Below, piece after piece: positions 24,340-37,600 of a stretch of 64,000 nt of DNA. A model generated the notes under the pieces. It ran no database searches. It was not told the DNA's origin and saw only the letters and a list, made by a program, of their open reading frames with translations. Position numbers and translations under genes: made by a program. Source of the stretch: Sarcocystis neurona (lineage: Eukaryota > Apicomplexa > Conoidasida > Eucoccidiorida > Sarcocystidae). Every line of letters starts with the position of its first letter. Position 1 is the stretch's first letter. The DNA is taken from positions 10,949,870 to 11,013,869 of the forward strand of contig KL647288.1 of assembly GCA_000727475.1 (NCBI GenBank), read 5' to 3'.

Positions 24340-25520
24340 CGATGAAGAGCAAACGAAGACTATCCTTCTCAAGGGAAGAGACCTGAACAGCTGACAGCCG
24401 GAAAAGCTTCGCTTTTCCTTCCACTCTTCCTTGCGGCACTTGTAGGGTAAACAATTCCTGCTTCGACGCCTACACGACACACAGGCATATGTATACAGCG
24501 GTCAAGAGACATGAGAACTGGTTTACGTGCAAATGACGAGGCAAGGAAGATAAAAAGGAGAGAAAGGACGGGAAGACGACAACAATGGAAGAAACCCTCG
24601 ATGTTATCAATGCACGAAGGAAGTGTATAAACGACAACACCTAAAGTCACGTAAAAAATTGCGTTACTGCAGTAAGACACAAAAGAAGGAAGGAGAAAAT
24701 TGCGAATAGCACTTAGCAGGCGAGATAACCGTACACACTATGAACACGAGAAAGTTGCTCGCATGCGCCGCCGACACCCACGCCTTTCTACCGGATCTTG
24801 TACGAGACCGTGTATTGTAGCGGATCTTGTACAACTGCTATTCTTTCGTTGCCCTGTATCTGGTACTTTCGCGTGTTAAACGCATCCGCGCTGCAGCATT
24901 TACGGCCTTAACGTGTTTGCGTTACAAAGCGGCATCGCAACGAACTAGTTGACCTAGCGACGCGTGCTGTGAGGCAGCCGTCGACGAAAGTTACGTCGTA
25001 CTCGGCAAGTATTTACGTTTATGGTCAATCTCATACGTTTCCCCGCGAATCCTTCAGCGTTCGTATATTGCCGGATCTGTTTGTGTGTGCCGGGCGACGC
25101 AGTTTCATTCGTGTTGTGTGTCTGAACACTGGGGAATTCACACGGCTAGATGAGTACCCACCGGCAAGCAGACCGTCATACATTTCGTAGCTGCGTGGAC
25201 GGCCGCATCCATGTCTGAAGTTGCGACTTCCACCACGCCTCTGGCCACGTACGCGCACATAATTATATGGGCCTGGGTGAAAGCGTAGCAGGCAGGCAAT
25301 ACATACATGTACACACGTACACTCCAGAAAAGGAAGCCTTCTGTTAATAAAATGCGCACAAATACGTATACTTCCCTCTGCCTGAACACCGAACTCACTA
25401 GTTACGCAGAAACATCCACACATATTAGCACACGTACATGCGCAAATTAACGCATTTAGGAGCAACGCACGCCCACCTACGAGAAAAGTGTCTTTCCTTG
25501 AAACACGAGTTTTACGATGA
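24340..25520. other. Intergenic, nothing supported
   Basis: No frame with convincing composition or splice support was found. The region upstream of the 24329 ATG is purine-rich on the plus strand (pyrimidine-rich in the sense of the minus gene), as expected for a leader. Confidence 0.4.
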
Positions 25521-25526
25521 ATCCTG

Positions 25527-25887
25527 ATGCAGCAAACGGAGATTAAGGCATGTGAGGTGGTGTCTGCGCTCTATAGTGCTGAAAGTGAGTAGCGCGACAC
25601 GTCCTGTAAACACGCAAGGAAAACCGTCATGTTTTTGCTTCCGTATCTGCTGCTGGGTGACTGCCAAGTTGATGAACACGAGCTTTCTTGATGCAGCCTT
25701 GAGAGTCTCCCTGGACGTAACTGAAGTCACCGGTACCTCCATGCCTCCGAGCACAGATGGCTTCTGTGTGAAAATGCGGCTAACAGTGATTCTTGATATT
25801 TTTTTCCTCCTCTTTGACGCTTTACTACCTCACTTTCAAGCCTCCGGCACTCACCAATACCGAAACGCTGCGATAGCGCTGCGATAG
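25527..25887 (+). CDS. Small two-exon protein, unknown
   Basis: Exon 1 (25527-25584) starts at an ATG and reads MQQTEIKACEVVSALYSAE to a GTGAGT donor in phase 1. Exon 2 starts at 25697 after the acceptor CTTTCTTGATGCAG, also phase 1, and reads LRVSLDVTEVTGTSMPPSTD and on to a TAG at 25885-25887, 82 residues in all. A second possible intron inside exon 2 would remove the hydrophobic stretch around ILDIFFLLFDALLPHF. It would run from GTGTGA at about 25767 to the pyrimidine-rich acceptor at about 25840, with matching phase, and leave a 57-residue soluble protein. No family was recognised. The phase match at strong sites supports the gene, and the exact 3' half is open. Confidence 0.45.
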
Positions 25888-26035
25888 TGGAATCATGGGT
25901 GAGCCGATGATTGTCAAAATCAGCTACCTGACCCCGCAGCTAAATATGCCGTGTCGACGTAGCATCTTCTGTTATATGGTGAAAATACCACAATTTACGT
26001 TCTGGCCATGCTGTACTTCTGTACGGCACATCTGG

Positions 26036-26764
26036 CTATAGCCTTCGAGTGTGGGTCACGTGTAACACCCTTGGTTTCGTACTCTTGTGACTGTTTCGTT
26101 GGATATGTGTGTATGCTACGTAGTCTTGTTTTCCGTTTGTCCCCCGGAGCAAATCAAAGACAGACGAGGCTGCGAACACACGGCACCTCTCGAAAAAGCT
26201 GCTGCGCTACCGCCGTGTGGCTTAGAATTTTTATCGGCGCAGAAGTGCACACGAGGAAAAGGGAGTGACAGTAGCGAACGACGATCACCCACCCACCCCG
26301 TACGGAGCACGAGAGTGTGACGCGACGGGATATGGTGCGTAGAAATAAACATACTGCCGAATATACACGTGTGAGCCCTATGTTTACCCGCACGTGCAAA
26401 TGTATATAAATGGATGCTGTACAAGACAAGCCTTATCTTCTGAAAACGTGTTGTCACACTAAGACGCTCTGTGTAGGCTGCTACAGAGTGGGATCACATT
26501 TCGCGTTGACAACGGTGTGCACACTTTTTTACGGAAAGAAAGACTCTTCAAAGAAGGGAAGACTTGGGGCGTCCAAACATATGTGCGTACAGAAAAATCA
26601 GTGCTTTCATTGATTCCCCATCAATTCTTCTCAAACTCAGTATCTGGGCATCGGATATTTGTGAACACAACACCAGCTCACCCTGCATCGTAGCCCATGA
26701 ACTGTGCGGCATAAACACCTGTGTAGTGTTGAACAACGGTGAAATCCTCGCGTAGTCCCTTCGA
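26036..26764 (-). CDS. Unidentified gene, last two exons
   Basis: Exon 26764-26682 follows an acceptor at GCGTTCCAG and reads SKGLREDFTVVQHYTGVYAA then QFMGYDAG to a GTGAGC donor in phase 2. The last exon, from about 26198 to the TAG at 26038-26036, reads FFERCRVFAASSVFDLLRG, then a polar basic tail with NSHKSTKPRVLHVTHTRRL. Phases agree. An upstream exon at about 27310-27130 (ADFWGISRALLSVVDMHEEG and on) may belong to it but was not joined. The product is not recognised. The composition is that of an ordinary soluble protein with amphipathic helices, and codon use is unbiased, unlike the CAG-rich genes of the R blocks. Confidence 0.45.
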
Positions 26765-28185
26765 CTGGAACGCGTTAACCTGCTACCTGCTCACTGCAGT
26801 TCTGACTGCCAGACTTTATAAAATGTTGTGCACGCAGGTGCTTCAAATAGTGGCTCACAGGCAGCGAAGCATTGGTTACGAATGTTTCTTTGGCGTAGTA
26901 GATTGTCTGGCATTGGGATACATGTGTAAGACCACAGAAGTATCTACTTGTGGTCGACTCCTGTATGTATCCGTACATGTATTTGAAGGTACACTGAAGG
27001 AAAGAGGACGAAAAGTATTTCTTAGACATGCCCACTAATGTGAGCCGCGCCATCGTCGTTTACAGAAGCGTGAGCTGTGGCACGGTCCCTCCGGTGATGT
27101 TCCGCGTTGTATCTTCTGTTCTGCTCGTTACATGCTTTCTATTAACGTAGTAGTCATACTATCCTGCGCGGAAGTCCTCTTTCGTTGTTCGACGTTGTAA
27201 ATCCCTTGAAAGTGCACAGTTCTATCACCTTCCTCATGCATGTCGACGACAGAGAGCAGCGCGCGCGAGATCCCCCAAAAGTCTGCAGTGTGGGTCTGTT
27301 TCGAAACACATGAGTAAATCCCTTTTGCCAACAATTATTTTGAAAAAGACGTGTTTCTGCGTTGTACGAGAACGTGCGCTCTTCCAACATACCGGCTGAA
27401 AATGTTGATAGCCTGCGCGCGATAAAACTGAACCACACATGGTGAAACGGCAACACAGTAACGGTGACTCGACTTTGTGGTGCACCACCTATCCGCCTTT
27501 TCCACTTCGGTCGAACTTGTCCTTGTAAGGTAACATTATCTCAACTGACTTCAGCAATCCCGCAGACCTTGGCACGTATTACTGTAAGCCACCTGTCCTC
27601 CTCTTCCACATACGTCCACACCTCGGCACGTATCTGTTATCATTGAATTACGAGTGTTAGCGGCGGTTGGGTAACACACTGGATCGCTCCGTCAGCTGCG
27701 GCCGAGGGGTCCAGCCTGGGCTTTCACAGCGTGTACCACGAGGATTTACATGGCAGGTGTCCCTCCACAACCAGGAGTCGTGGCTGCTGTGTAATAAACA
27801 CATATATATGTTCGAGTTTTTTTAACGTGGACCTAAGCGCCGGCATAAAAAACGTGCTAGTAATTCTTCGGTAAACCCGCGATCCGTCAGGAAAGACCCT
27901 ACTCTCAGTGTGCTCAATCTCTCTTTCTATGTAAGCGGCGGTTGAGGTTTGTATGCACGTGTACGTAGCGTATTTCTTTGGTTCGGAGAGAGGCTTCTGG
28001 ACAGCTTTTGTCACGTTGTGTGCCGTGCGTGCTCAGGTGAGGAGAACGCGAGATGCTGCCTCGTCAAAATTGCACAGGTGCAAGTATATCTTGTTTATAA
28101 CTCTGGGTCCGCGTCCACGTGCACGTTGTATATGGCCCTTCTGTGGCCTCATTTCGCCTATTTACATCTGCCTGCCAGGCTAGGT

Positions 28186-28236
28186 ATGAGCTCGCAAGTC
28201 ACGATATATGGAGGCAGGTTCAGGCTACGAGTAAAG
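28186..28236 (+). CDS. Candidate first exon (17 codons)
   Basis: An ATG opens MSSQVTIYGGRFRLRVK, followed at once by a GTAATG donor in phase 0. The alternating hydrophobic pattern suggests a beta-strand start. No following exon was identified with confidence, so this is a hint only. Confidence 0.22.
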
Positions 28237-28299
28237 GTAATGAAGCAGGCAGCCGCGTACAAAACGACGCCCCAACTTTAGCCGATACAACGTGAAAGC

Positions 28300-31000
28300 T
28301 GCAATAGGTAGATATAGTAGCTAGTAAATACTCATGGTAGCGACGGCGATGTGCACAAATAAGTACGTGCCAATCAGGGACATGTAGCGCCTAACAATTA
28401 GCTCAGCTCATAAACATTAAAGACAGATGAGTATAGGCAAGTGTAGAATCAGGACTGCGGTGTGTTCGTACATCTATACATACAAGGTTCTTATCTTTGT
28501 GAGCACGTATTTCGTGGCTAGTGCGGATACAATTTATGCGCACATAAACCTATATATATACGTATAAGTAGGTGTATGTGAACACGTATGGATCGAGCAC
28601 GAATTTACCACCAGACGTACGTACCGGCTTTTATATGGAACGTGGGCGTGAAAACATTTCTTGATATCATTGGAGAGGGCTAAAGAACCTTTCAGCACGC
28701 GTGCTGTCTAATTTGTTTACTTTACTGCGTTGGACGGACCTGCACATCGCACAGCTAATGCGCACGCATCCAGCAGCACGAAGACGTCACGGTGTCTGCT
28801 AAAGGTCTGTGTACTTTCTGCGAATAAGTAATCAATGAGTCTAGTGGAAAGGGATGCGTCGAGCACAAAAGGTTTGCGCGTGGTGTGTTCCCTCACACAC
28901 CCGCCCACCAGCTGGACAACAATATACGCGCCACCCTAGAGACTCGCCTGTAAGGTGCTCTTCTTACAAGTCGCGTTGTACGTAGCAAACATCTATCTAC
29001 TTTTGTTTGAATAACGTGCACGTACACCCATAAGTAGGCAAACTGTCCCATTGAATGTGCATACATGTTTGGATGCGGCAAGCTGGTTCCGTCAGTGTGA
29101 CACGTTCTAGCGGACAGTAGAGTAACGACGAACTTTATGCAGGGATAGTTTCAGCGTTATGGAAGCAGTCACCGTTTTTGGAGTAAAAAGTCGCCCAGCC
29201 GCATGTTGTGCACACATGCAGCGACGGGCCGGACGAAGGCCCCACGCGTACGAAGCCGCGCTTCTATTGCTCTGTGGGGGGAGACGAAAAGTAAAATGCA
29301 TGACCCCTGCAGGCTTAGGCGTACTGCACAGCTCACTTGAGAGCTACGGCGGAGAAGGATGACGGCGAGCACACATGGACGCCTGTTTTCCAGTGCCTGC
29401 GGAGTGAAAGCGCTACTTGAGGACCTTGTACGTCTGAGGACGCACACGCAGACAACTATAAAGGCGCACAAGATATAAAGGTACACGTACAAGACCGCAT
29501 GTTTACGTTTTATCCCAAACGTGTTTTTTTGAGTGCTTAAGCAAAGGAGCACGGTACTCGGCTCATGTCTAGCGACGTACTTCACCAGAGAGGATGTAAC
29601 GACATCGCAGTGCCAGAGGAGCGGACGATTCTTGTCTCGTATCGATTGTAATTTCCCCGTACGTGTATCACAATGAAGTGCGGACGCACGTACAATACCA
29701 ATCTCAAGTCTGGACATGGAACTCTCATCGGCAACTGGCAGGAAGAAGAAGCCCTTCGGTGTCCATCCACCGAAGAGACCTGCAAGTGAGCTGATGACAA
29801 AAGTGCCCCATAAGGTCTTCGTGTCGAAGCGAAGAAAGACGGACCGGTGCCTTTGCAAAAGATTGATTCGGAAGTTACACGTACACGAAGAATTGCAGGC
29901 ACGTACGACCCCACAGAGGTTATCTATTCACGCACTCGCACGAACCAGACGTACGAATATAGAGGGGTATGCACGTATTTACATCGATATGGGAATCTCC
30001 ATCAAAATGCGTACACTGCACCTCCGTCCTCGCGTATGCGCGCAGCTGCGTTACTTCACAACTCGCTTGTATATGCATACCTGGTAGTTTGAATTGGTTC
30101 GCATGCGCCGCCACCTGATCAAGACAGAAGCCTCCGTGACACCATACCGAGGTCAGCCGGGTGCTGCCTTCCTCCAGTAAGTGCAAGCAGGCAATGTCCA
30201 CGCACGTACTAGTATAGGGTATCCGTCCATGAGCGGGTTGCACCATATCCGTTTATCCCGTAGGTGTACGTGGAAGCACAGTATATGACAAGACCTTTCA
30301 TCCTGACATTGGTGAAAGGGCGCGCACCATCTCATTCGTGCGATAGAGGGTGACGCGCGCTTCGGCAAGCGCACAAATAAACTGTTCCGTTCATGGTACC
30401 TTTATCAAAGGCATGCGTCCCTTTGAGTGACAAGTGTATGCGTCTGTTGCAGGAGAAGCAACCGTGTAGGCAGACGGGCTGTCCGAAAGGTGCTGTACAC
30501 GCGTTCGCACGTTGCCGTGTACGCAGATGCACAGACAACTCTACTCTCTGAAATGAACACAAAACCTACCGGAATCTCCTCCTAATCCGTCTTGCTCCAC
30601 CATCTCGATGACCGATAGTACATCTGCGTGTGTACGAATGGAACTTCACGGTGTCGTACCTCGTGCACGAACCAGTACGTACGCGTGCGCCTATATATAC
30701 CCGCACGTGCTGCCTATCGGACGCATGCTAGAATTATGCTGACGCGGTCCTGTGTTCCTTTGTCGAGAGGGAAACGCCATTTCAGCCACGTCTTCAAACT
30801 ATTGACTTCTGACAGAAAACTCACCTAGCGTTACTGTCTCCTGGTGTAGAGAAACAACTACTGTAACGGCGCCTTGCTATGCATTGCTGTAGAGGGGCAC
30901 AATCTGTACATGTGGAGAGGCTGGGTGAATGGGTATTCGTTCAAACTAGGACGTATATATCGGCATAAGTAATCAATGTGCATCGGTACTTTTGTACGAT
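28300..31000. other. Region without firm gene
   Basis: TA/TG runs and short frames only. About 29850-29690 reads plausibly on both strands: minus FVISSLAGLFGGWTPKGF after a good acceptor, and plus from an ATG at 29716 as a Lys/Arg-rich frame. No joined model was possible. Confidence 0.35.
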
Positions 31001-31005
31001 CCAGA

Positions 31006-32751
31006 ATGCAAATTCAGAATTTGCCAAGGATGGTAATTGCATTTGTGTCGGATTGCACGTGCGTGAGTGGAACACAGTAGTGGTGTCCTCTTCGCTGCTC
31101 TCTGTCGGTGACAGATATCAAAGTTATTCTTTTTCCTAGTTGAGAGAGGAGGGTTGAGTGACTTACAGTAAGGCTAAACAAAAATTTCGATTGATTGAAG
31201 TGCTGTCGATCCGGTCGCAAGGAGGCGCGCTCTCGTGAGGCCAATTGTCTGCTTAGTCTTCTCAAAAAGGAAAGATACGATACTTTTTCACTTATTTAGC
31301 CAAGTGTTTGTTTGCAGAGGGCAGCACGCATTGACAGGTGCACGTTTGGAAGTCCAACTTGAAACGACCTATTCCCTTGAAGTTATAGACACTCCCGTAA
31401 AAGTTGGTTTATGGGTTTATACGCTAGTACATATCGGGTGAGCTCCCACGTACCACATAAGATGAGGAACGTGTGCGTACGTAGCCCTCTGCATATTGGG
31501 CGAGTTTTGTTGGTATATAGTAGAATTACAGATGCTGCACACTTGTGTGTTTATCTGTTTCGACTTATTTGAACGGACTCATGCGTTACGTAGGTAAAGC
31601 TTACCCCGTGTCCATACGGCGAAAGAGTTACTGATGCACGTGTGTTTGCCCCCACCGCCTACGGCACCGTAAAAGAAGCTGCTTGGTCTTCAACAACGTA
31701 ATCTGAACAGTTTCTTGCCATTAATCGTCTTTATCCAAGTTTCTCCCATTGTCATTGCCTTCACTGAACGTCTACTTCCGTGTTCCTGCGGCGAAACCCG
31801 TGATTGTACTGGAATGTTGTGTGTTCAACTTTATAGTTCAGTCAATTATTACTTCGTGTTCCATCATGCAACTCACTGCCATAAGTTGAACCGGCGCAGT
31901 CGCCTGTTGCTGTGCTGCAGGGGGCTGGACACAGAATGTGACACCTTCGGACGCATACACGGAAAGCGAGCTGAAAACTCGAAAGAATGCTTTGTGACAA
32001 CCAATATGCTGATGGCCAGTAAGGTGGAAGAAGCAAAACAAAAATCGAAAGAATTTCCACCCGAGCTCTTCGGGGAGAAAGTCTCCCCTACAGTTCAACA
32101 CAAGTTGAGAATTCTACATCCAAGCCTAAAACCAAGAAGTGACGCTTTCGACAGAGCCAGCTATTTTCAGGCATTGCAAGAACGCTCCGATCACGTGGTG
32201 AGTACAGGCATTTCTTCGGGAGACTTGAGCATACTTTATTAGGTGAGAACGTCGTACCTTTTCTGGACTGCACTGAGCTACGCGCGTGTACACCCGGTTA
32301 CTGCTAAAGTCAAGCCGATATGATTTGTCGGAACACAGGAATCTCGCTGTTTTCATGGCTTGTGTTTCGTCTGAGACGGGGAGAGTGCCGTGAGTTGCGA
32401 AACAGGAAAAGGTTGCTTCGAGCCTCCCAATGGCGCGCAGGAGAATGTGCACACACCTGCAGCGCGAACGCGCACACACGATAGCCATATATCAGACTGT
32501 ACTGAGCCGAACAGGAGTTATAACGTAGAACACGGAGCCCGCATGACTCCGGTCATGGAGCCAGACTTATTTCTAAAAAAAGAGACTCCCGGCACCTTCT
32601 ACAAGCACTGCTTAAACGCCCCACGCGGTACGTGCGACAGCGTGATAATTGTTACAATTCAGATATGTGTGTGTACAAATCTGTGCACACTCCCAACTGT
32701 CTTCCCTTAGAAGAACTAACACGTATGTCTCTGCAGTTCGGCGATGCCTGA
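31006..32751 (+). CDS. Conserved-looking multi-exon protein, unknown
   Basis: Four exons join with matching phases: 31006-31062 (ATG; MQIQNLPRM and on, to GTGAGT), 31173-31234 (KQKFRLIEVLSIRSQGGAL, to GTGAGG), 31318-31437 (ALTGARLEVQLETTYSLEVI and on, to GTGAGC) and 31921-32197 (GLDTECDTFGRIHGKRAENS, later KQKSKEFPPELFGEKVSPTV, to GTGAGT). The joined frame is 172 codons. A 3' acceptor at 32736 would add FGDA and a stop (32749-32751). Another at 34573 would add 25 residues ending at 34651. A GTAATT donor at 31033 is an alternative end for exon 1. The middle is strand-forming and hydrophobic (VGLWVYTLVHI), and the C-terminal half is basic and soluble. No family was recognised. Introns are about 85-480 bases. 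The number of phase-consistent junctions makes the gene likely. Confidence 0.6.
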
Positions 32752-33249
32752 ACGATGTGCGTCAGCTGTCCACAATCAGGCGTACACACCATTAGCCATA
32801 AGAATACGGAACACCGGCATGGCCTGTGTGTAGACGTTTCACACTTGATACCTGTTCCTTTCACGTTCTACACCAGCAGGCAGAAGACGAATATTCCACT
32901 CTCTGTGCTACACTGTTGGATGTAACACGGTAACCGAAGTACGCTATGCTGTTCAATCAACTGCAGGTGTGCACCGGGTAACTGTATTTTCGGCGTAAGA
33001 AGTTGGGAGAGAGCCTTTGCAGACTGACGAAGACTTTGTGTGATTTTGGGGGGGCCACTTCTTCACAGACTTAGATATGTACGGTTCATGCCTGCAGATG
33101 CGTGGAGGTGTACACAGGGGGCACAGACTGCAACGTTTCAAATACATTCCCCAGCCTCTCCGCTTTTTCACGTGGCACTCCGGATCACATGCACGCCCGA
33201 TTCTGGACTTGCATGAAAATCAGACCGTCGCCACACAGGCATGCAGAGA

Positions 33250-33291
33250 CACACGTACATACACACACACACACGCGCACACACACACACA

Positions 33292-33326
<35 letters not shown>

Positions 33327-33328
33327 CA

Positions 33329-33359
<31 letters not shown>

Positions 33360-33739
33360 TNNNNNNNNNNNNNNNNNNNNNNNNNNNNNNNNNNNNNNNN
33401 NNNNNNNNNNNNNNNNNNNNNNNNNNNNNNNNNNNNNNNNNNNNNNNNNNNNNNNNNNNNNNNNNNNNNNNNNNNNNNNNNNNNNNNNNNNNNNNNNNNN
33501 NNNNNNNNNNNNNNNNNNNNNNNNNNNNNNNNNNNNNNNNNNNNNNNNNNNNNNNNNNNNNNNNNNNNNNNNNNNNNNNNNNNNNNNNNNNNNNNNNNNN
33601 NNNNNNNNNNNNNNNNNNNNNNNNNNNNNNNNNNNNNNNNNNNNNNNNNNNNNNNNNNNNNNNNNNNNNNNNNNNNNNNNNNNNNNNNNNNNNNNNNNNN
33701 NNNNNNACTACACACACACACACACGCACACACACACAC

Positions 33740-33806
<67 letters not shown>
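33250..33806. repeat. AC/GT dinucleotide microsatellite around the gap
   Basis: (AC)n with CGC and AACAACAC interruptions flanks the run of N on both sides. The open frames reading HTHTHT or VCVCVC across it are artefacts of the repeat. Confidence 0.97.
33361..33706. other. Assembly gap (346 N)
   Basis: A continuous run of N lies inside the AC microsatellite, where assembly probably collapsed. The true length is unknown. Confidence 0.99.
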
Positions 33807-33807
<1 letters not shown>

Positions 33808-34659
33808 TGCACTCGGTGCAGAACTCTAAGAACTGCACATTTAGCAGGTCTCTCTGAAAGACCCTGCGCACGTCAACCCTGTAACAGAGACATGCACGTC
33901 TGCACTCGTGTACCACTACAGGTGCGTCCACAACTACGCTAGACTTATTGAGCACAGGCTACTTTTCGTCCAGCGCAGGGAAGTCCAATTGGGTCTGCAA
34001 AGGCCTTCAAGCGGTGGGAATGCACGCGATTGTCTATCCGTCAAGACGAAAGTGTCAAAGTGCCCTTGACATCCAGAATTTCTGACTTCGTCCTCTGTGG
34101 AAAGATAACTGCGTCCCACACAGAAGATCCACAAGCAAGCCTCATGCGGCAAGCTAAACTGACGCACAGATGCCTACGTACGCAGGTAGTCGTTTCGACT
34201 TGCAGCGACATGTTACGAACTGCGTGACCTGTGGCTGTGCTTTCTTTGGTACGGAGACTCGTTGCGGTCCTGCGTTCGTTGCTGTCAGAGACAGACCCAG
34301 GATGCGACTTTAAAATCCAGTTCGCCGCTTTGCAGTGAGGCCGGCTCCTCATACACAACTCCTGTAAGCAACCCTCGTGCTGGACAAGTCGTGTTCCTGT
34401 ACACGTATGTGAAGAGAGTAAATAGGTTGACGCGTTTCTAGAGCAGCGGTGGTAAGAGCGCCTTCTGTTTGTCCGAAACACGTGTATAGTGACCGGCAAG
34501 AGAACAACTACACACAGGCGTGTGACCTGACACCGAAGGTCATACTGCAAAAAAGACGAAATAATTTTTTCAGATGCCAGTGACAGGCTCGCCAAGACGC
34601 ACACGCATGCCAGTCACATGGTATCCTCGGTGCGGTTGGACCACACGATGATGTTGAAG

Positions 34660-37600
34660 GAGTGTGCCTTTGCTGTCTCCGGCTCTGGCTATACCTCCGA
34701 TTTGTTCGCCGTTATTTAGGAATAACTGAGACTGCGCAGGAGCGGATTTTACAGAATTCGTATTCACACCGACTCCTCGCGCTGTTGTGACGGGAGCGGC
34801 AGTGAAAAAGTCTGCCCTTCCTTTAAAAGGGCTTTAACTCTGCTGCGCGTTCACGTACAACGCATCCGGGCTTGAAACCTTCCACATGCACTCTTTGTAG
34901 TGTTCGATCCCCTTTGTTTTCTCGCTCCACGGATGCGCGTAGTTCCGTGGCACACTTCGCTTCTTCCGAGGTTGTGCAGGTATTCGAGCACCTGATATCC
35001 ATACGGACACAGACCGGATTGTAAGTCAAATAATACGTAGCGTTGTATGTGTCAACTCTTTCCATTACTTAAGCTATACGGGGAACACTACAAAGCTGCG
35101 ACAGCGTTCACATTACACAATAATAATATAATGTAGGAATAGCAGACCGTACTGCGGTAGGGGGTACGTGCGGAAGACATAATTCTTCGGTTTGCCCCAA
35201 GTTGTGGTAGCGACATGGGAGATTCGTTCGTGACCACGCAGACAAGTTACGGTACAGCGCTGCCCTAACACGAGCCGAATTGTTTAATGTGTGTGTACTG
35301 TCTGCGAGCGACTTTGCGCCTAACTCGCCTGCGTGGCCATCTGGAAGCGACTGAAGTGTACCTCACAATCAGCTAGCGCCACAGTGAGACGTGGGACCGT
35401 GAAGTTTGTCTCTGTGCATATTTCCTTAGAATCCTCTGTACCAAAGTATGTTCCAAGGGCGCCTGGGGGTTTGACTGTTCCCCACCAGACACATGCATTA
35501 AACTGTTGTTGCGCGAGTTGAGTCTAAAGCTCTGCATCCTCCGTAAGCACTTCGATTTCCTATGTACCATCGAAGGTAGAAATGTTTGCAACGTGTGACG
35601 CAACTATCCCTTTTTGGAGATGGGGGCGCCTTTGTGGCAAGAAGTGAGAAAAACATGAAACTAACGCCCCTTGCGTGTGTTTTGCCAACAGGAGCTTCCT
35701 GCGCCGGAATGGACAGACGTTGCTGCCTTGCATAGGCCAGCAGTTGATCAGGGTGGAGCACCCTGCGATGAACAGGTGCTTTTACGAATGAGCGTGCACT
35801 TTTAGACGTAGAAACGCATCCTTAGAGTTATCACTGAGACGCGCCGCTGAACTCTTTTCTTCAACGTATGTGTTCATGCACATGCTTGGGCAGTAGTCGC
35901 ATATGCGGATCCGTACACTGTACCTGGCACGGGTAGACAAAGACGGAAGGAGAGCTGACGCCTCAGATGCGGAAAATTGCGGAGGCCCAGATTTGGACAG
36001 CACGCGCCGTACGTAAGCGGAGATAGTGGAAGAACCGCGTTAGGAAGGGCATCCGAAAAAGACACGCACTGTCACCAGTAGATCGCATTAGACTCGCTTC
36101 TTCAGCATGTCAGGCACACACGCGTATGTGCTTCAGCGGGAGCAATGCCTGCGGTCGGACCCTTATCCTCCTCGTAGACGTACCATTATGGCCCTCTCAT
36201 GGAGTCAGCTTGGAGAAGGCGTGTAACCGTTTAAACGTATTATGTGTTCGTATATACGCAGACCCATAGACAAACGCGCATTTGCAGAATTTCCCACCGT
36301 AGTGCGCGGTTGTACGCGTCTGCAGAAGCTCAGGAAACGAGAAGGTACATTTACCGAGCACCACACACCCACTCACACGTTTTACCATTGTCAAGGACGG
36401 TGGAGTCCGTAGGTGTGGGTGGACGCTAAAACGTACTACCTCGACCAGTCTACACGGTGTATTTACCGTGATGATCGACTTATTACAATGACCTGCTTCG
36501 AAGTGAAGGCCGCACGATTCTGTCGGCGCTCTAGAGAAGATGCAAAAAGTGAACACCCTGACAGTGGCGATGTTCTGTGCAGGGGAGTCATGGCGAACTG
36601 CAAGAACAGGCTCTCACACTTTGGAGTACTCAAGCAGCCACTTTGAGGTACTCTAGCTCTTGCTGCGTACACTCTAACGAGGCCGGTAGTGCGCAGGATG
36701 TTTGAGGCGGATGTGCACGTGCATAAATGGCAATGTGTTTGTCTTCAATAAGACGCTGGATCACAAAAACTGCATGAGAATCCTACGTACTTCCGTTTGG
36801 ACACATCTGAAAGCCCATAGGCACGCGTGATCCTCAACTATATATATATATATTTGTATGTGTAGGTCACTCGCACCCACGTAATATGTGTTGAGTAAGC
36901 TGGGTACGCGTGGTTGGCTTATTCGCTGTAAATGACAATTTTTTGTTCATTGGGCGTGCGGTAGGATACGCGTGTAAATACTTCAAGGCTCGGCAACATG
37001 TCAACATGAGAATGAAACGCGCAGGTGCCAAGTGACAGGGTCAGAGTAGTGGATGTCTAGTGACAAGTTCCACAGAAAAGCTGCGTGGACATTTCGCAGG
37101 TATCCTTGCAGAAGAGACCGGCAGCTTGTGTCATTCGAAAGTACCTAGACACACGCCGTCCTCACTTCTGCGCATCTTTTCACTTCTAAGCAGCTTGTGT
37201 CGTTCGAACGTACCTAGACACATCCCGTCCTCGCTTCTGCGCATTTTTTCCCTTCTGTAGTCCACTTATGGACACTGTTTTCAGTAGGGTGAGTTGCGCT
37301 GCCGTTGGCACATTATATTTAGAGTCTGGGAAAGACAAGTGCAGCCCTAGATTGCAGGTGGCCCCGCGCTTACTGTCGCCTCTGCATTTGTTCGGTTTGT
37401 CGCTATTCCGTATGAACCGAGTCCTGCATTCGTACAGTTCCTCCCTTCCTTCGGGTCAATATGGAATCACGTATAAGAAGACACTGTCTCACTGTCCTGT
37501 TCTTGTCTCTGCGTCCCTGTGCAGAGGCCACCTTTTTGTCTGGTCTGCACGTCTGGTGCACAAGGATATGTGTATTACATATGTGAAGGTCCTACCCCAT

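Noticed and set aside
33077..33955. Long frames across the N gap
   Set aside because: They are AC/GT repeat translations with X for the gap.
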